From JBBRMU01 sp038230655 (GTDB lineage Bacteria; Patescibacteriota; Microgenomatia; UBA1406; GWC2-37-13): 64,000 nucleotides of DNA. The notes under the pieces are model-generated. The model worked only from the letters and a program-made list of their open reading frames with translations, did not search any database and was not told where the DNA came from. The translations under genes and the position numbers were made by a program. How positions within the stretch are numbered: the first letter of the stretch is position 1; every line of letters begins with the position of its first letter. Location of the stretch: NCBI GenBank assembly GCA_038230655.1, contig JBBRMU010000004.1:5857-69856 (forward strand), in the 5' to 3' direction. Positions 52,796 through 60,879 of the stretch are shown here, in pieces.

Positions 52796-53833
52796 ATGGA
52801 TACTATAAACTGGTACAACTTGGAGGCAGGAAATATAATCAAATACCTTCTTTTATTGCCTCATAACTTTCTTCCTTTCTTATATGTAATTGTCATCTCC
52901 TTTTTGGGCCTAATCCTTTTGTATATAGCCATCAGATATGTATTTGTTCTTAAGAACCTTCTTATTGAAAAATCAATTCTACTCGAACTCACTCCCCCTG
53001 CATTTAGTGAGAAAAGTGCCTATACTACTGAACAATTATTTACTGTCATTCATGGACTTGGAAAGAATCAGAGATTATTTGAAAAGATATTAGGTATACA
53101 ACCCAGATTATCTTTTGAAATTGTGTCGACTCACAAAAAAGGTATTCGTTATTTGGTTAGAACAAATCCAGAATATGCAACTATTTTGAAACGAACAATG
53201 TTATCGTATTTACCTCAAGTACAGATTAATGAGACTGATGAATATATAGATGATAAATCAAAATATAAAATTGTGGAGTTTAAACTTGGACGTCATTTTG
53301 CCTATCCATTGCAAAAGCAACAGTTACTCGATCAACATGATCCAGTGGCCTACATTACCGGCATGATGACGCAACTAACTACCGAAGAATTACTCTCTTT
53401 TCAGATTGTTATTTCCCCAACACAAACAAAAGAAACAAAACAGATAAAGCATATGATTCATCGGAATGAAAATGTTTTAGATTATTTAGATCGAGTCCAG
53501 ATTCCAAATGGCATTCAGCCAGTTTCATTAGTACTACAGGTAATTTTTAAGGTTCTAAAAGGAATTGTTCATGAAGCCCAATGGGTACTAAATGAACTGC
53601 TTCATCCGGCAACTTATCCAGTAAATATGCAACAAAACAATCTGTATCAACAACTTCAGATACAGCAACATATTAAACCTGCAAGAACTTTGACTCGATT
53701 TGAACAGGAAACCATTGAGGCTATTCAAGAGAAAATTGATCAGCCATTGTTTGAATCAAGTATTCGGTTACTCTTGTGTGTTAAAGAGAATCATGATGAA
53801 AGGGAAAGAATTAGTGGTTTTATATCATCTTGA
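52796..53833 (+). pseudogene. N-terminal part of a conjugation-type (VirB4/TraC-like) protein, cut by IS
   Basis: 345 residues: two hydrophobic segments near the N-terminus (PFLYVIVISFLGLILLYIAI), then a soluble part (YLVRTNPEYATILKRTML) resembling the N-terminal region of membrane ATPases of conjugative elements in Patescibacteria. The identification is tentative. The stop codon TGA (53831-53833) is formed by the first three bases of the insertion sequence, so the gene is broken there and the ATPase domain is lost. Confidence 0.55.
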
Positions 53834-53897
53834 CCGGTACCCCTTAAAATAGACAGTAGTTCTTTACTAGTCTTTACAAATTTAAGGAGGTGACCAT

Positions 53898-54146
53898 ATG
53901 TACAATCCAATAGCAACGGAAGTGAAGCAGGAGATATTGTCAAAAATTAGAGCAGGAGAGAAAATAATTGAACTTGCCAAACACTACGGCATCTCAGAAA
54001 AGACCATCTACAACTGGCTCAGGAAAAAAGCAATAGGGACAGTAAGCATTCTTGAGCATAATAGACTTAAAAAGGAAAATGAACAGATGAAGGAGATTAT
54101 CGGAGTATTAACGGTAGAACTTACAAAGTTAAAAAAAAAGAGGTGA
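53898..54146 (+). CDS. IS3-family transposase OrfA
   Basis: An 82-residue protein with a helix-turn-helix (IIELAKHYGISEKTIYNWLR) and a C-terminal leucine-zipper-like stretch (LKKENEQMKEIIGVLTVEL), as in IS3-family OrfA, which binds the element ends. AAGGAGGTGACC is a strong ribosome site before the ATG. It ends in a run of nine A and AAG-AGG-TGA, a slippery region from which an OrfAB fusion could be made. Confidence 0.92.
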   Translation: MYNPIATEVKQEILSKIRAGEKIIELAKHYGISEKTIYNWLRKKAIGTVSILEHNRLKKENEQMKEIIGVLTVELTKLKKKR

Positions 54147-54204
54147 TATACGAGAGCTCATCGAAACTAAGGTCAACAGTCTCAACAGAAGCCTCCTCTC
54201 AAAA

Positions 54205-54972
54205 TTGCTGGGAGTGGCACGAGCCAGTCTCTACAAGCGTCCTGTAGATCGCAAGAGCCTGGACACCATTCTCAAACACCAGATAGAATCAGTGCTTGAG
54301 ATGAACCCTTCCTATGGACACCGAAGAATCGCTCTTGCATTAGGTATGGGTAAAAAGCGAGTAAGACGGGTTATGAAACAGTTTGAGTTAAAACCCTACA
54401 AGAGAAAAGCCAGATGGAGAAAAAGAAAAGATGAGAGAAGATCTCCAGCACCCTACCGTAATTTAATCAAGGGCACCTGTCCGGTTACATCTGAGACAAT
54501 ACTGGTTGGTGACTTTACTCACATCCTCTACCGTGATCAAGTCCTGTATCTGGCAACATTTATGGATGTGTACACGAGAGAAATTGTCGGTTGGCATGTG
54601 TCTGTACGGCACACGAAGGAACTCGTGATTGAAGCGCTGCTTGATGCCATCAAGACCTTAGGGAAAGTACCCAAGATCGTTCACACTGATCAGGGCAGTG
54701 AGTATCTGTCAAAAGAATACACTGGTTTTTTGACGACACTGGGAGTCGAAATCTCCATGAGCAAGAAAGCTTCTCCATGGGAGAATGGCTACCAGGAATC
54801 ATTCTACAACAACTTCAAAACTGATCTAGGATTGGAGTTTGATCGGTTTGAGTCTTTGGGGGAACTGGTTGGAGCTATTTACGAAACCTTAACGTATCAC
54901 AACCGTGACAGGATCCAGACTACGCTCAAAATGTCACCAGCTCAATTCAAAAAACTGTCGCTTAAGAAGTGA
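54205..54972 (+). CDS. IS3-family transposase OrfB (DDE integrase domain)
   Basis: The catalytic half of the transposase: HTH_21 region (MNPSYGHRRIALALG), then a DDE core with Asp in VGDFTHILY, Asp in VHTDQGSEYLS and Glu in ENGYQESFYNNF. The frame is open upstream to 54133, running through GDIRELIETKVNSLNRSLLS, so the true product begins near 54148 (an AUA) or is joined to OrfA. OrfB lies in the +1 frame relative to orfA, where -1 is usual for this family. Confidence 0.9.
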   Translation: MLGVARASLYKRPVDRKSLDTILKHQIESVLEMNPSYGHRRIALALGMGKKRVRRVMKQFELKPYKRKARWRKRKDERRSPAPYRNLIKGTCPVTSETILVGDFTHILYRDQVLYLATFMDVYTREIVGWHVSVRHTKELVIEALLDAIKTLGKVPKIVHTDQGSEYLSKEYTGFLTTLGVEISMSKKASPWENGYQESFYNNFKTDLGLEFDRFESLGELVGAIYETLTYHNRDRIQTTLKMSPAQFKKLSLKK

Positions 54973-55004
54973 GAATGATTGTCTACTAAAAAGGCACTTG
55001 ACAA

Positions 55005-55229
55005 ATCCAAAAAGATTTAAGTACTTATACTCCAGAGGGCGTTGAGGCAGTTGTACTAGCAAAGGGATCTGTCAAGGAACTATTGACACAGTATATGGGA
55101 GGATTAAAGTCTGGATTTTCTTACTGTGGAGCAAGAAATATAGCTGAAGTCTGGAAAAATGCCGAGTTTATACAAATCACCCAGAACTCATTAGTTGAGT
55201 CACATCCTCATGATGTCGCGCACCTATAG
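55005..55229 (+). pseudogene. guaB: C-terminal fragment of IMP dehydrogenase
   Basis: 75 codons beginning right at the IS edge: QKDLSTYTPEGVEAVVLAKG, then LTQYMGGLKSGFSYCGARNI, FIQITQNSLVESHPHDV. These match the end of GuaB (EGVE...KG, GGLxSGxxYxGA, ESHPHDV). The catalytic loop and CBS domains are missing. It does not belong with the gene on the left of the IS, so a large segment between them has been lost. Confidence 0.85.
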
Positions 55230-55284
55230 CATATTACTATCAAGTTCTTTTATACAACTTTATTACATCTGGAAGAAAGATTAT

Positions 55285-55851
55285 TCATATAGACTTCATA
55301 AATCTGAGCTTTTTTCTTAGTCCAAAGTAAAGTATTGTACAAAAAAAGCCAAAAAAGAGTACAAAGACCATTTGGTTTACGGATAAGAGTGTAGTGAGTA
55401 GGTCTGAAAAAACTTGGAGCGGTGAGGTGAAAAGTGTCCATGAATTAGTTCTCTGAAATCTTCCCATCATAACTCCTACACTAATCAAAAAAATAAAGCC
55501 CGTGATGATAGTATAGACTGTAATGTTGCTCAGCCTAAAATTCTTCAGTAGTTTTTCTAAACAGCTCACCGAGACAAGAAATGTGAGTACTCCACTATAT
55601 ATCAAAAACAAATACTGAAGGATAAGAAAAGGCAAGAAAAAAGATGATATATGTTGATACTGTTCAAAAAAATGAGCCAGATCTGTTAGGAGGTAGATAG
55701 TGTTAGGTACAAACACCAGCCAAAAAAAGAACGAAACAGTCTTCAATAGGTTTAAGGGATTTTTTACCATCATTACACCAAAAACGACTCCCACAATCGC
55801 GAGAAAAATATTCCACAACATCCATCCGGAATTGAATACAAGAATATCCAT
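55285..55851 (-). CDS. DUF1361 membrane protein
   Basis: A 188-residue membrane protein with six hydrophobic segments and the family signature FWLVFVPNTIYLLTDLAHF. Function unknown. It converges on the guaB fragment, with about 55 bases between. Confidence 0.8.
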   Translation of the reverse strand: MDILVFNSGWMLWNIFLAIVGVVFGVMMVKNPLNLLKTVSFFFWLVFVPNTIYLLTDLAHFFEQYQHISSFFLPFLILQYLFLIYSGVLTFLVSVSCLEKLLKNFRLSNITVYTIITGFIFLISVGVMMGRFQRTNSWTLFTSPLQVFSDLLTTLLSVNQMVFVLFFGFFCTILYFGLRKKLRFMKSI

Positions 55852-55953
55852 TAAAAGTTAATTATATGAGGTAACTGAAGTCTTCGTCGTCATACTAACA
55901 TTATAAATGAAAATCGCTATTGCATCCAGTAGAAAAGGACTATACTTGATGTA

Positions 55954-56604
55954 ATGAATTCTAGTGAAGTTGGTGCTAGATTTAATGAACTTCAAGGGAA
56001 TATCACTGCGAAGGCTAAAGAATTAGGAGCAGTGGGCTTACTAGGGCTTGCTGGATTTGTTTCAATACCAATACCTCATTACGAACCTATCGCATTAGGG
56101 TCTCCAACAATTGAGGCGGGTAGATACTACTCTATTACACTCCCAAATAAGACAGTCATCTATCCGAAATCATCAATAGAGTTTTCAACAATCGAGGGTT
56201 TTAACGATTTTATGCGTCAACCTTGGAATCATCTTGGATTTAAGTATCTCACAAATACCAATACTATTAACTACTCAATTATTAAAGAAAAGGGGAAAGT
56301 ATTATGGCTTGATCTGCATAGTAGTAAAAGAGGAAATTTACCTGGTGATGCCATTGTGGAAAGTGAGAAATCATTTTATAACAATCCATATATGTATATT
56401 GGAAATGAAAAGATGCAGGTACAGGATATCCAGGTTGTTGATGTCCATGATGTTGTCAGCGATACGACGAAGTTTAGTGATCGTCTTGTAGGGGCTGCAG
56501 CAAAAATGAGAGGCCATACATTTATACAAACATGTTATCCTCCCTACAGACCAGATGGAACTGGAAATAACGACCTTCTAATCGGGTTAGAAAAGGTATG
56601 GTAG
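55954..56604 (+). CDS. Divergent sortase-like protein, 216 residues
   Basis: The C-terminal part ends HTFIQTCYPPYRPDGTGNND and LLIGLEKVW, resembling the TLxTC...R segment of sortases, and LWLDLHSSKRGN could supply the His. The Arg could be that in PYRPDG but its position is atypical. Only a short hydrophobic stretch (VGLLGLAGFVSIPIP) lies near the N-terminus and no signal peptide is evident. TATACT ends 7 bases before the ATG. Identification is uncertain. Confidence 0.5.
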   Translation: MNSSEVGARFNELQGNITAKAKELGAVGLLGLAGFVSIPIPHYEPIALGSPTIEAGRYYSITLPNKTVIYPKSSIEFSTIEGFNDFMRQPWNHLGFKYLTNTNTINYSIIKEKGKVLWLDLHSSKRGNLPGDAIVESEKSFYNNPYMYIGNEKMQVQDIQVVDVHDVVSDTTKFSDRLVGAAAKMRGHTFIQTCYPPYRPDGTGNNDLLIGLEKVW

Positions 56605-56675
56605 CAGAGTTACATTAAACAAGATATTAAAAACATCAGTTAGAAGACATAATGAAGTGAGGCAACTTTCACTAT

Positions 56676-56752
56676 TGGTGACCTTGGCGCGAATCGAACG
56701 CGCAACCTATTCCTTAGAAGGGAATTGCTCTATCCAATTAAGCTACAAGGTC
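56676..56752 (-). tRNA. tRNA-Arg (anticodon TCT)
   Basis: Acceptor GACCTTG pairs with CAAGGTC, discriminator A, and CCA is encoded. Anticodon stem ATTCC/GGAAT with loop CTTCTAA gives TCT; T-arm GCGCGTTCGATTCGCGC is complete. It reads AGA codons, common in this AT-rich genome. Confidence 0.93.
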
Positions 56753-56851
56753 ATTGCTGTTATATTATATCAATCAGTCTTTAGAACAGTAATAATTTTA
56801 CCAGACTTCCTTTATACAAATATGCCCAACTGCTACATGTCTTAAAGATTG

Positions 56852-56908
56852 AGGATGAAAAAGCATTCGAGTTACATACAGTATGTAAAACTAGGACTTT
56901 TTCATCCT
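56852..56908. repeat. Nested inverted repeat, possible two-way terminator
   Basis: AGGATGAAAAAG (56852-56863) pairs with CTTTTTCATCCT (56897-56908); inside it TTACATAC / GTATGTAA (56872-56888) forms a second hairpin. The A- and T-runs in the outer arms could let it terminate the small-protein operon that ends at 56914 on the minus strand. Confidence 0.55.
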
Positions 56909-56913
56909 AATAC

Positions 56914-57111
56914 TCAGTTTTGTTGATAGAAGGCGGTGAACGCCAGGAAACAGATCGCTGTATCAAGCATACCACCCCATATTAAGAAGGTATATACAAA
57001 GAACTCTTTCACCTTAGCTTTACTGAAAAATTCTGGAGTACTCTTACATTTATAGAAACCCCAAAACATTATGCAGTAGCTAATGATGCCACCAAGTATA
57101 TAGAGCCACAT
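56914..57111 (-). CDS. Small membrane protein, 65 residues
   Basis: Not recognised. Two membrane helices (LYILGGIISYCIMFWGFY and VYTFLIWGGMLDTAICFLAF) joined by a charged loop. AAAGGAGTAACAGTA before the ATG is a strong ribosome site. It follows the zinc-ribbon gene by 5 bases, so the two are one operon. Confidence 0.65.
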   Translation of the reverse strand: MWLYILGGIISYCIMFWGFYKCKSTPEFFSKAKVKEFFVYTFLIWGGMLDTAICFLAFTAFYQQN

Positions 57112-57116
57112 TACTG

Positions 57117-57317
57117 TTACTCCTTTTGACTGTATGCGACGAAGTAGGGCTCAAGGTAGTGTAAATCCATTTTACAGTGCCAACAAAAGTCATCTTTCGG
57201 TGATACATTTGAACGACAGAGACTACACAACCACTCTCCTTTCTGGCGATGCCAGAAATAGAAAAGAGTACAAACACCCGCTGTCACTAAGCCGGATAAA
57301 ATACTGACCTTTTTCAT
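57117..57317 (-). CDS. Membrane-anchored zinc-ribbon protein, 66 residues
   Basis: One helix (VSILSGLVTAGVCTLFYFW) followed by a zinc ribbon, CSLCRSN...CWHCKMD, in the cytoplasm or outside. The ATG at 57317 was chosen because AAAGGAGGAAGACG precedes it; a longer frame from 57377 lacks such a site. Function unknown. Confidence 0.7.
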   Translation of the reverse strand: MKKVSILSGLVTAGVCTLFYFWHRQKGEWLCSLCRSNVSPKDDFCWHCKMDLHYLEPYFVAYSQKE

Positions 57318-57433
57318 CGTCTTCCTCCTTTCAAGATAACTGAATTTTGTGTAAAGGTGCCTTTCCAAAGCAACCAAGCGAGGCTGGTTCAGAGGAATAA
57401 ACTTATAGTATTATATCAAAAGAAGGATAAAAA

Positions 57434-57508
57434 TGGAGCCTTCTGTCAGATTTGAACTGACGACCTGCTGTTTACAAAACAGCTGCTCTACCACTGAGCT
57501 AAGAAGGC
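57434..57508 (-). tRNA. tRNA-Thr (anticodon TGT)
   Basis: Acceptor GCCTTCT pairs with AGAAGGC, discriminator T, CCA encoded. Anticodon stem GCTGT/ACAGC with loop TTTGTAA gives TGT. Its 5' end overlaps the stop of the protein gene at 57499 by 10 bases. Confidence 0.93.
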
Positions 57509-58329
57509 ATAAGATATATTTTAACAAATTCAGGAAGATTATCCACTGTAGTCAAACCTTCTCGGGTAAATAAATTAACTATATTTGATTTCATACCAGA
57601 TACAGCACTGTTAAACTTTGACTGAATGAGTGAAAAATTAGACTTCTTCTCCTGTGGAAAGTAGTAAGGAAGGGGATCAACACCAGGGATGCCTAAATCC
57701 CTAATCACTCCAACTTTATTGCCAGCTACATCATAGATAGGATCTGGTGTTTCCTCACTCACTTGTTCATAATAATGTGTTGGTTCTGTAGATTCCTGGG
57801 GCAGAAAAATAGTTGGATCAATAAACGGCTCATATGCTGAAGCCTGTGAATTACTATTTTCTTGTAACTCTTTATCATGCTCTAGAAGTCTATATCCATA
57901 AGGTCTGGCAGATTCCTCTATTGGATTTTGATAAGAAACGCTTAAATTTTGAGCCTTCTTTAAGGTAGAACGACTCACTTTATAATTCATCAAAAAATCC
58001 ATATTTACATGTGATTCATAGGTACGTCTGTTTTTGACATTTTCTGTGTCAATTCTGCCATCTGGTAAAATATCGTCGTAAGTAACAACTCCAGTCCTAA
58101 TTAAACTGCCTAAGTAGCCTCCTGCGGATCTTCTCGCTGAGTGTTTTATAAATTTTTTAGCATCTCTAAGTGTAGGAGAGGTAAAACTATCGATATTAGC
58201 TAAACCTAACAAAGCGATACTCATATCTGTAAAGACCTTGTTTCTCTCCTTCTCAGACAGAGTATAAACTTCATAGTTTTTCTTCATCAAAAAATCTGAT
58301 TGTACGCCAGCCTGTATCTGCTCTTTCAT
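57499..58329 (-). CDS. Unrecognised 276-residue protein
   Basis: Not recognised. Soluble; N-terminal half helical (YTLSEKERNKVFTDMSIALL), with a Pro/Glu/Ser-rich linker in the middle and no motif known to me. The segment SARRSAGGYLGSLIRTGVVTY is notable. Its last codons run into the tRNA-Thr gene downstream, so message and tRNA are probably co-transcribed and cut apart. Confidence 0.6.
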   Translation of the reverse strand: MKEQIQAGVQSDFLMKKNYEVYTLSEKERNKVFTDMSIALLGLANIDSFTSPTLRDAKKFIKHSARRSAGGYLGSLIRTGVVTYDDILPDGRIDTENVKNRRTYESHVNMDFLMNYKVSRSTLKKAQNLSVSYQNPIEESARPYGYRLLEHDKELQENSNSQASAYEPFIDPTIFLPQESTEPTHYYEQVSEETPDPIYDVAGNKVGVIRDLGIPGVDPLPYYFPQEKKSNFSLIQSKFNSAVSGMKSNIVNLFTREGLTTVDNLPEFVKIYLMPS

Positions 58330-58512
58330 AGCTTATATTTTACACTATTAGGCCCTTTTTTTCAAAATATCTCCTTAAAATTCCTCCAAGTTGATTTGTT
58401 TTACTGCCTTTTTTAAGTATGAATCAATGTGATAAATACAGATATCAGTGAATTTAACCCATACAAATTTTACTCCTACAACCGTCTTTGTGTCTATCTT
58501 AGGATCCATATG

Positions 58513-58595
58513 TGCCGGGAAAGGGAGTCGAACCCTTACACTATTGCTAGTACTGGATTTTAAGTCCAGCGTGTCTGCCATTCCACCACCCCGGC
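58513..58595 (-). tRNA. tRNA-Leu (anticodon TAA)
   Basis: Acceptor GCCGGGG pairs with TCCCGGC (one G-T pair), discriminator A, CCA not encoded. Anticodon stem CTGGA/TCCAG with loop CTTAAAA gives TAA. Long variable arm as expected for tRNA-Leu. Confidence 0.93.
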
Positions 58596-58622
58596 TAGAT
58601 CTGTACTATCTTAGAAATTATA

Positions 58623-59636
58623 TCAAACCAACTGTTGTTGCTCTACATCACTTTGTTTATAAGGAATACCCAAGTGCTTGAAGGCCTGTGGAGTTAAGAC
58701 ACGTCCTCGAGGAGTTTTTTTGAGAAAACCCAGCTGGAGTAAATATGGCTCAATAAACTCTTCGATCGTCTGCTGATCTTCTGACAATGACATTGCAATT
58801 GTCTCAATGCCGACAGGGGAGTTATGGAATTTCGTCGCTAACAGTTTTATATACTTTCTATCCAAATTCTGCAGTCCTTTTTCATCAATTTCAAGCAAAG
58901 AGAAGAGTTTATCAAGGACAGCCTCGTCAATAATTTTGTGCTTATCAACCTCAAAAATATCTCTTGCCCGTTTTAGAATGCGGTTAGCAATTCTAGGAGT
59001 TCGTCTCGCTCGTTTTGCAATTTCTTCTGCTGCCTTATCAGTAATAGGTAGATTAAAAAGCTTACTTGATCTTTTAATTATCTTTTCCATCTCTTTTTCA
59101 TGGTAGTAATCGAGTCGTAGAATTAAGCCAAATCTATCCCGTAAGGGAGCTGATAGTAATGCCAATTTTGTAGTCGCTCCAACTATGGTTATCTTGGCTA
59201 TTGGAAGTCGAACGGTTCTCGCCGAAGGTCCTTTACCAATAATAATGTCTAAGGAGTTATCCTCCATAACTGGGTATAACATCTCCTCAACAGGTTTAGG
59301 AATGCGATGTATTTCGTCTATAAATAGCACATCGTTATCTTTCAAATTTGTTAGAATGGCAGCTAAATCTCCAGATTTTTGCATCGCTGCTCCAGATGTA
59401 ATCTTAATCTCACCATGAAGTTCATTCGCCATAATATATACAAGAGTTGTTTTTCCTAACCCCGGGGGTCCATAAAAAAGGAGGTGCTCGGTTGCGCTGC
59501 CTCGTTGCTTTACAGCATCTATAAACATTTTTAATGTTTTTTTAATATTTTCCTGACCAATATAGTCGTCAAGTATTTGAGGTCTAAGAGTTGAAGTTTC
59601 GTTTACATTTTTTTCGTTGACAGGCGATGTACTCAT
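58623..59636 (-). CDS. ruvB: Holliday junction helicase RuvB
   Basis: A 337-residue AAA+ motor that drives branch migration with RuvA. Seen: RPQILDDYIGQENIKKTLK, Walker A GPPGLGKTTLVYIMA, Walker B DEIHRIPKPVEE, sensor 1 GATTKLALLS, arginine finger LRDRFG, and the C-terminal winged helix (LGFLKKTPRGRVLTPQAF). It is preceded by an MFS gene and then ruvA on the same strand. No SOS-like palindrome was found in front of ruvA. Confidence 0.97.
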   Translation of the reverse strand: MSTSPVNEKNVNETSTLRPQILDDYIGQENIKKTLKMFIDAVKQRGSATEHLLFYGPPGLGKTTLVYIMANELHGEIKITSGAAMQKSGDLAAILTNLKDNDVLFIDEIHRIPKPVEEMLYPVMEDNSLDIIIGKGPSARTVRLPIAKITIVGATTKLALLSAPLRDRFGLILRLDYYHEKEMEKIIKRSSKLFNLPITDKAAEEIAKRARRTPRIANRILKRARDIFEVDKHKIIDEAVLDKLFSLLEIDEKGLQNLDRKYIKLLATKFHNSPVGIETIAMSLSEDQQTIEEFIEPYLLQLGFLKKTPRGRVLTPQAFKHLGIPYKQSDVEQQQLV

Positions 59637-59695
59637 AGTAATATTATACCTTGAATTAAGCGATTTATCTTGATTAAATACCTTAATTTTAAGAT

Positions 59696-60877
59696 TTATG
59701 CAGATTTATTTTTTTGAGGATTTGTTCCCTGTCGATTGATAAAAAAAATCACCAGAGCCAATACTGCCATTATACTTCCAAAATACATTGTCACCGATGG
59801 ATGAAATTTGTACCACAAAATACCTCCTGTAATTGACGCTAGGAAGTTCGCAATTCCAATTAGAGTGTAGTATGCGCCAAAGTAACTACCAGATTCATCT
59901 TTTTTTATAAACTCCGAAATATACGCTTTGGAAACTCCATCTGTAAAAGCGATATAAACACCATATACTGGAAATAGAATCCACAACCACCATGAAACAT
60001 GGATAGCACCAAATAAAAAGTAGACAAAAGCGAAAATAATCAGCCCCATTATATATACTTTTTTGGCTCCGATTTTATCTGCTAACCGGCCAGCTGGAGT
60101 AGCAAAAACTGTCTGAAAAATATTATAAACAACATAGGTTAAAACAGCTAAGGTTGTTGTTAAACCAAGATCTTTTGCCCGAAGTATCAGGAACACATCT
60201 GAGCTGTTTCCTAGTGAGAAAATAAAACTCGAGATAAGAAAGATTTTAAGGCTTGGATCAATTGATTTCCACGATAACTTAACAAACTTAGACTTTTGAG
60301 TTGATGGAGTATGAGATTTTTCTTTGACAAATATTAACAGCATTACAGCGACCATGGCAGGAATAAATGCTATTAAAAAAGTCAATCTCATATTTTCTTT
60401 GAAGAGATATAAAAGTAGTAATCCTAAAAGCGGGCCAAAAACTGCACCAAGACTGTCAAATGAGCGGTGGAATCCAAAAATATATCCTTTATTTGTCGGT
60501 GATGTATTTTCTAAAAGTAAACTGTCTCTAGGGGCCGTTCGGAGTCCTTTTCCAACCCGATCTATAAACCGAGAAAATAGGACTAATGGCCAGATATATG
60601 CAAACGAGATTAGGATTTTTGAGATTGCCGCAAATGAATATCCAAGTACAACGAAGATTTTTCTTTTTTTAAGGTAGTCTGAAAATGTACCAAATCCATA
60701 CTTTGCAATGCTTGCTGTTGCCTCTGCTAATCCTTCTATAATACCAACAATTGGTACAGATGCATGCAAAACTGATGTTAAAAAAATAGGTACAATCGGA
60801 TATATCATCTCGGAAGCAAGATCATTAAAAAAACTCACAAGTCCGAGTATCCAAACAGGTTTTGGAATATTTTTCAT
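59696..60877 (-). CDS. Major facilitator superfamily transporter
   Basis: A 393-residue protein with 12 expected membrane helices, the MFS loop motif (GTFSDYLKKRKIFVVLGY) and its repeat in the second half (GRLADKIGAKKVYIMGLI). The segment RVGKGLRTAPRDSLLLE is typical of a group of bacterial drug- or metal-efflux-like MFS proteins. It starts 2 bases after the ruvA stop, so it is translated from the ruvA-ruvB transcript, an unusual insertion. Confidence 0.9.
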   Translation of the reverse strand: MKNIPKPVWILGLVSFFNDLASEMIYPIVPIFLTSVLHASVPIVGIIEGLAEATASIAKYGFGTFSDYLKKRKIFVVLGYSFAAISKILISFAYIWPLVLFSRFIDRVGKGLRTAPRDSLLLENTSPTNKGYIFGFHRSFDSLGAVFGPLLGLLLLYLFKENMRLTFLIAFIPAMVAVMLLIFVKEKSHTPSTQKSKFVKLSWKSIDPSLKIFLISSFIFSLGNSSDVFLILRAKDLGLTTTLAVLTYVVYNIFQTVFATPAGRLADKIGAKKVYIMGLIIFAFVYFLFGAIHVSWWLWILFPVYGVYIAFTDGVSKAYISEFIKKDESGSYFGAYYTLIGIANFLASITGGILWYKFHPSVTMYFGSIMAVLALVIFFINRQGTNPQKNKSA

Positions 60878-60879
60878 AG

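Larger units (their letters stand above)
53831..55003 (+). mobile_element. IS3-family insertion sequence
   Basis: About 1173 bp with imperfect terminal inverted repeats: left TGACCGGTACC...TTAAAATAGACA, right (reverse complement) TGTCAAGTGCC...TTTTTAGTAGACA. It encodes orfA and orfB. The flanks (CATCT left, AATCC right) show no target duplication, and the genes on each side are unrelated broken genes, so a deletion next to the IS is likely. Confidence 0.85.
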
